Position numbers and translations under genes: made by a program. DNA of 64,000 nt, taken from Aromatoleum bremense (GTDB taxonomy: Bacteria > Pseudomonadota > Gammaproteobacteria > Burkholderiales > Rhodocyclaceae). The notes beneath the pieces were generated by a model. It did no database searches, was not told where the DNA came from, and saw only the letters and a list, made by a program, of their open reading frames with translations. This document shows, piece after piece, positions 61,976 through 64,000 of this stretch (the stretch's first letter is position 1; every line of letters begins with the position of its first letter). The DNA lies in NCBI RefSeq assembly GCF_017894365.1, contig NZ_CP059467.1:2480001-2544000 (forward strand). The letters are read 5' to 3'.

Positions 61976-63787
61976 ATGAAAGAGCATGCGGGACAAAAGC
62001 CGGTGTCCAGCCTCAAGATCTATCTTCGTCTGCTCGGCTACGTCCGGCCCTACACGGGCAAATTCGCGATCAGCATCCTCGGCTTCCTGATCTTTGCGTC
62101 GTCGCAGCCCATGCTCGCAGGCATTTTCAAGTATTTCGTCGACGGCCTGATCGACCCGTCGGTGTCGCCTTTCCCCGGACTGCCGCTGCTCGCAGATATG
62201 CCGCTGATGCACACGGTGCCGGTGCTGATCGTGCTGATAGCAGCTTGGCAGGGTGTCGGGTCCTATCTCGGCAATTACTTCCTCCAGAAGGTGTCGCTCG
62301 GCCTCGTGCACGACCTGCGAGTCGCGCTGTTCGACAGTCTGCTGCGGCTGCCGAACCGCTATTTCGACGAGAATAGCTCCGGGCATCTGATCTCGCGGAT
62401 CACCTTCAATGTGACGATGGTCACTGGCGCCGCGACTAATGCGATCAAGATCGTGATCCGCGAGGGGCTGACCGCCGTTTTCCTGTTCGCGTACCTGCTG
62501 TGGATGAACTGGAAGCTCACGCTCGTGATGGTCGCGATCCTGCCGGTTATCGGCGTACTCGTCAGCAGCGCGAGCCGGAAGTTCCGCAAGCAGGCGAAGA
62601 AGATTCAGCTGGCGATGGGCGACGTCACGCACGTCGCGTCCGAGACGATCCAGGGGTACCGGGTCGTGCGCAGTTTCGGCGGCGAGCCGTACGAGTCACG
62701 GCGCTTTCGGGCGGCGAGCACGGACAACACAAGCAAGCAGCTGCGCATGGTCAAGACCGGCGAGATCTTCACGCCGACGCTGCAGCTCGTGACCTACATC
62801 GCGATGGCGTTCGTGCTGTTCCTCGTGCTGTGGCTACGTGGTGATGCGACCGCTGGCGATCTCGTCGCGTTCATCACCGCAGCGGGCCTGCTGCCCAAAC
62901 CGGTGCGTCAACTATCGGAGGTCAGCTCGACGATCCAGCGCGGGGTGGCCGGCGCCGAGAGCATCTTCGAGCAACTCGACGAGGCGCCAGAAACGGATCA
63001 TGGTACCGTCGAGCGCGAGCGGGTCACCGGACGGCTCGAAGTGCGCGATCTGACTTTCCGTTACCCCGGCGGCGCCCGGCCGGTGCTAGAGAAGGTCAGT
63101 TTCGCCGTCGAACCCGGCCAGATGGTCGCGCTCGTCGGGCGTTCGGGCAGCGGCAAGTCGACGCTCGCGAACCTGATCCCGCGCTTCTACCATCACGACC
63201 AAGGGCAAATCCTCATCGACGGCGTCGATGTCGAGGACTACACGCTGCGCAACCTGCGCCGGCATATCGCGCTGGTGACACAGCAGGTAACGCTGTTCAA
63301 CGACACGGTCGCTAACAATATTGCCTACGGCGACTTGGCCGGGGCGCCGCGCGGGGCGATCGAGGCGGCCGCAGAAGCGGCGTACGCGAAGGAGTTCATC
63401 GACCGGTTGCCACAGGGTTTCGACACGCTGATTGGCGAGAATGGCGTGATGCTCTCGGGGGGGCAGCGGCAGCGCCTCGCGATTGCGCGCGCGCTGCTGA
63501 AGGACGCGCCGATCCTGATTCTCGACGAGGCGACGAGCGCACTCGACACCGAGTCGGAGCGTCACATCCAGGCGGCGCTCGACCGTGCGACGCGCGGGCG
63601 CACGACTCTCGTGATCGCCCACCGGCTGTCTACGATCGAAAAGGCCGACGTGATCCTCGTGATGGAGCAGGGGCGGCTTGTCGAGCGCGGTTCGCATTCG
63701 CAGCTGCTCGCGGCTGGCGGTGCGTACGCGCGGCTGCATGCAATGCAATTTCACGACGACGCACCGGCCGACGTCGGCCGACGCTAG
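61976..63787 (+). CDS. msbA: Lipid A export ABC transporter MsbA
   Basis: A 603-residue half-transporter that flips lipid A-core across the inner membrane. Six helices in the first 320 residues are followed by the ATPase domain with Walker A GRSGSGKST, signature LSGGQRQRLA, Walker B ILILDEATSALD and the H-loop IAHRLST. FDENSSGHLISRITFNV is typical of MsbA. Its last four bases (CTAG) are shared with the stop of the convergent kinase gene. Confidence 0.94.
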   Translation: MKEHAGQKPVSSLKIYLRLLGYVRPYTGKFAISILGFLIFASSQPMLAGIFKYFVDGLIDPSVSPFPGLPLLADMPLMHTVPVLIVLIAAWQGVGSYLGNYFLQKVSLGLVHDLRVALFDSLLRLPNRYFDENSSGHLISRITFNVTMVTGAATNAIKIVIREGLTAVFLFAYLLWMNWKLTLVMVAILPVIGVLVSSASRKFRKQAKKIQLAMGDVTHVASETIQGYRVVRSFGGEPYESRRFRAASTDNTSKQLRMVKTGEIFTPTLQLVTYIAMAFVLFLVLWLRGDATAGDLVAFITAAGLLPKPVRQLSEVSSTIQRGVAGAESIFEQLDEAPETDHGTVERERVTGRLEVRDLTFRYPGGARPVLEKVSFAVEPGQMVALVGRSGSGKSTLANLIPRFYHHDQGQILIDGVDVEDYTLRNLRRHIALVTQQVTLFNDTVANNIAYGDLAGAPRGAIEAAAEAAYAKEFIDRLPQGFDTLIGENGVMLSGGQRQRLAIARALLKDAPILILDEATSALDTESERHIQAALDRATRGRTTLVIAHRLSTIEKADVILVMEQGRLVERGSHSQLLAAGGAYARLHAMQFHDDAPADVGRR

Positions 63788-64000
63788 CTTGGAGGAACGT
63801 TCGCTTCAAGCCAGCCGCGCAGCGCACAGCCCTCCGGCCAGTTGCGCATCAGCCGCGCGCGGTCCTTGCGCCACGCCTTGGCGTGCGCGGCGATGCTGGC
63901 GTGCTGGCGCATCGCGTCGAGGTCGATCAGTTTCACCGCTCCCTGGTTCCACAGCAGGTTCGTCGCCTTGAGGTCGCCATGGCTGATGCGCTCGCGATGC
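63784..64000 (-). CDS. Lipopolysaccharide kinase InaA/WaaP family, C-terminal part
   Basis: Only the last 71 codons lie in the window. They hold the kinase catalytic loop SHGDLKATNLLW and the Mg-binding LIDLDAMR, then a tail ending EANVPPS. This matches the Kdo/WaaP LPS heptose kinase family. The gene runs off the right edge and ends in a 4-base convergent overlap with msbA. Phosphorylated core heptose would fit the LPS theme of the cluster. Confidence 0.85.
   Translation of the reverse strand, partial: HRERISHGDLKATNLLWNQGAVKLIDLDAMRQHASIAAHAKAWRKDRARLMRNWPEGCALRGWLEANVPPS

Overview
The window is high-GC chromosomal DNA of a Gram-negative bacterium. Gene content and order point to a betaproteobacterium of the Rhodocyclales (Azoarcus/Aromatoleum/Thauera type). 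Supporting signs are pilS-pilR next to a type IV pilin locus, lutABC, the lpxL-lpxL-dapF-DUF484 and nadD-rsfS-rlmH-maf-rng runs, ruvAB, polA near an APH-type thrB, and several mainly proteobacterial families (BPSS1780, PP0621, DUF2782, DUF3014). The taxon is inferred from synteny; no marker gene was compared.

Layout. 0-1.1 kb: an IS110 transposase. 1.3-8.1 kb: pirin, a TrpD2/YbiB-like protein, two tandem beta-hydroxyacid dehydrogenases, then an overlapping class II aldolase/mtnA pair (methylthioribose phosphate salvage) divergent from a methionine-type aminotransferase. 8.2-12.2 kb: PP0621 protein, pilS, pilR, DUF3014. 12.3-14.3 kb: a toxin-antitoxin and repeat island with intact vapBC-like and TumE/TumA-like pairs, a REP palindrome that cuts a RAYT transposase gene, and a decayed HepT gene. 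14.3-18.9 kb: a methyltransferase, a 982-residue TPR/O-GlcNAc-transferase-type protein with an added C-terminal domain, a small unknown protein, and pilA with a textbook sigma-54 promoter and terminator. 19-20.5 kb: an intact MntA/HepT pair and ampD. 21-23.9 kb: lutABC. 24-32.9 kb: an RND efflux pair, DUF2784, YgiQ radical SAM, DUF411, a small exported protein and a bestrophin. 33.2-38.3 kb: metK with a structured leader, divergent from two lipid A acyltransferases, dapF, DUF484 and a collapsed xerC. 38.5-43.4 kb: a winged-helix protein, an RlmI-like methyltransferase, ruvB, ruvA and a UbiA/MenA-type prenyltransferase. 43.6-52.4 kb: Fic, rng, maf, rlmH, rsfS, nadD, two BPSS1780 proteins, thrB, DUF2782 and a LOG-family protein. 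52.5-55.2 kb: polA. 55.4-64 kb: a surface-glycan cluster of carbamoyltransferase, glycosyltransferases, O-antigen ligase, msbA and the end of an LPS kinase.

How the parts connect. PilS/PilR activate sigma-54-dependent pilA in other bacteria. Here the pilA promoter has a near-perfect -24/-12 element and an upstream palindrome at a suitable distance, and both the regulators and the target lie in the window. The giant OGT-type enzyme and the methyltransferase just beyond pilA suggest a pilin or surface-protein modification function. The last 8.5 kb resembles the msbA/waaL/carbamoyltransferase/kinase cluster of Pseudomonas LPS core and probably finishes and exports lipooligosaccharide, whose lipid A acyl chains would be added by the enzymes at 34.7-36.5 kb.

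The most unusual features are the xerC internal-deletion remnant, the decayed second HepT locus beside the toxin-antitoxin pairs, REP palindromes that supply the stop codons of two unrelated genes, a short RAYT-type repeat also found inside the polA linker, and the OGT/pilin arrangement. No tRNA, rRNA or CRISPR array was seen.
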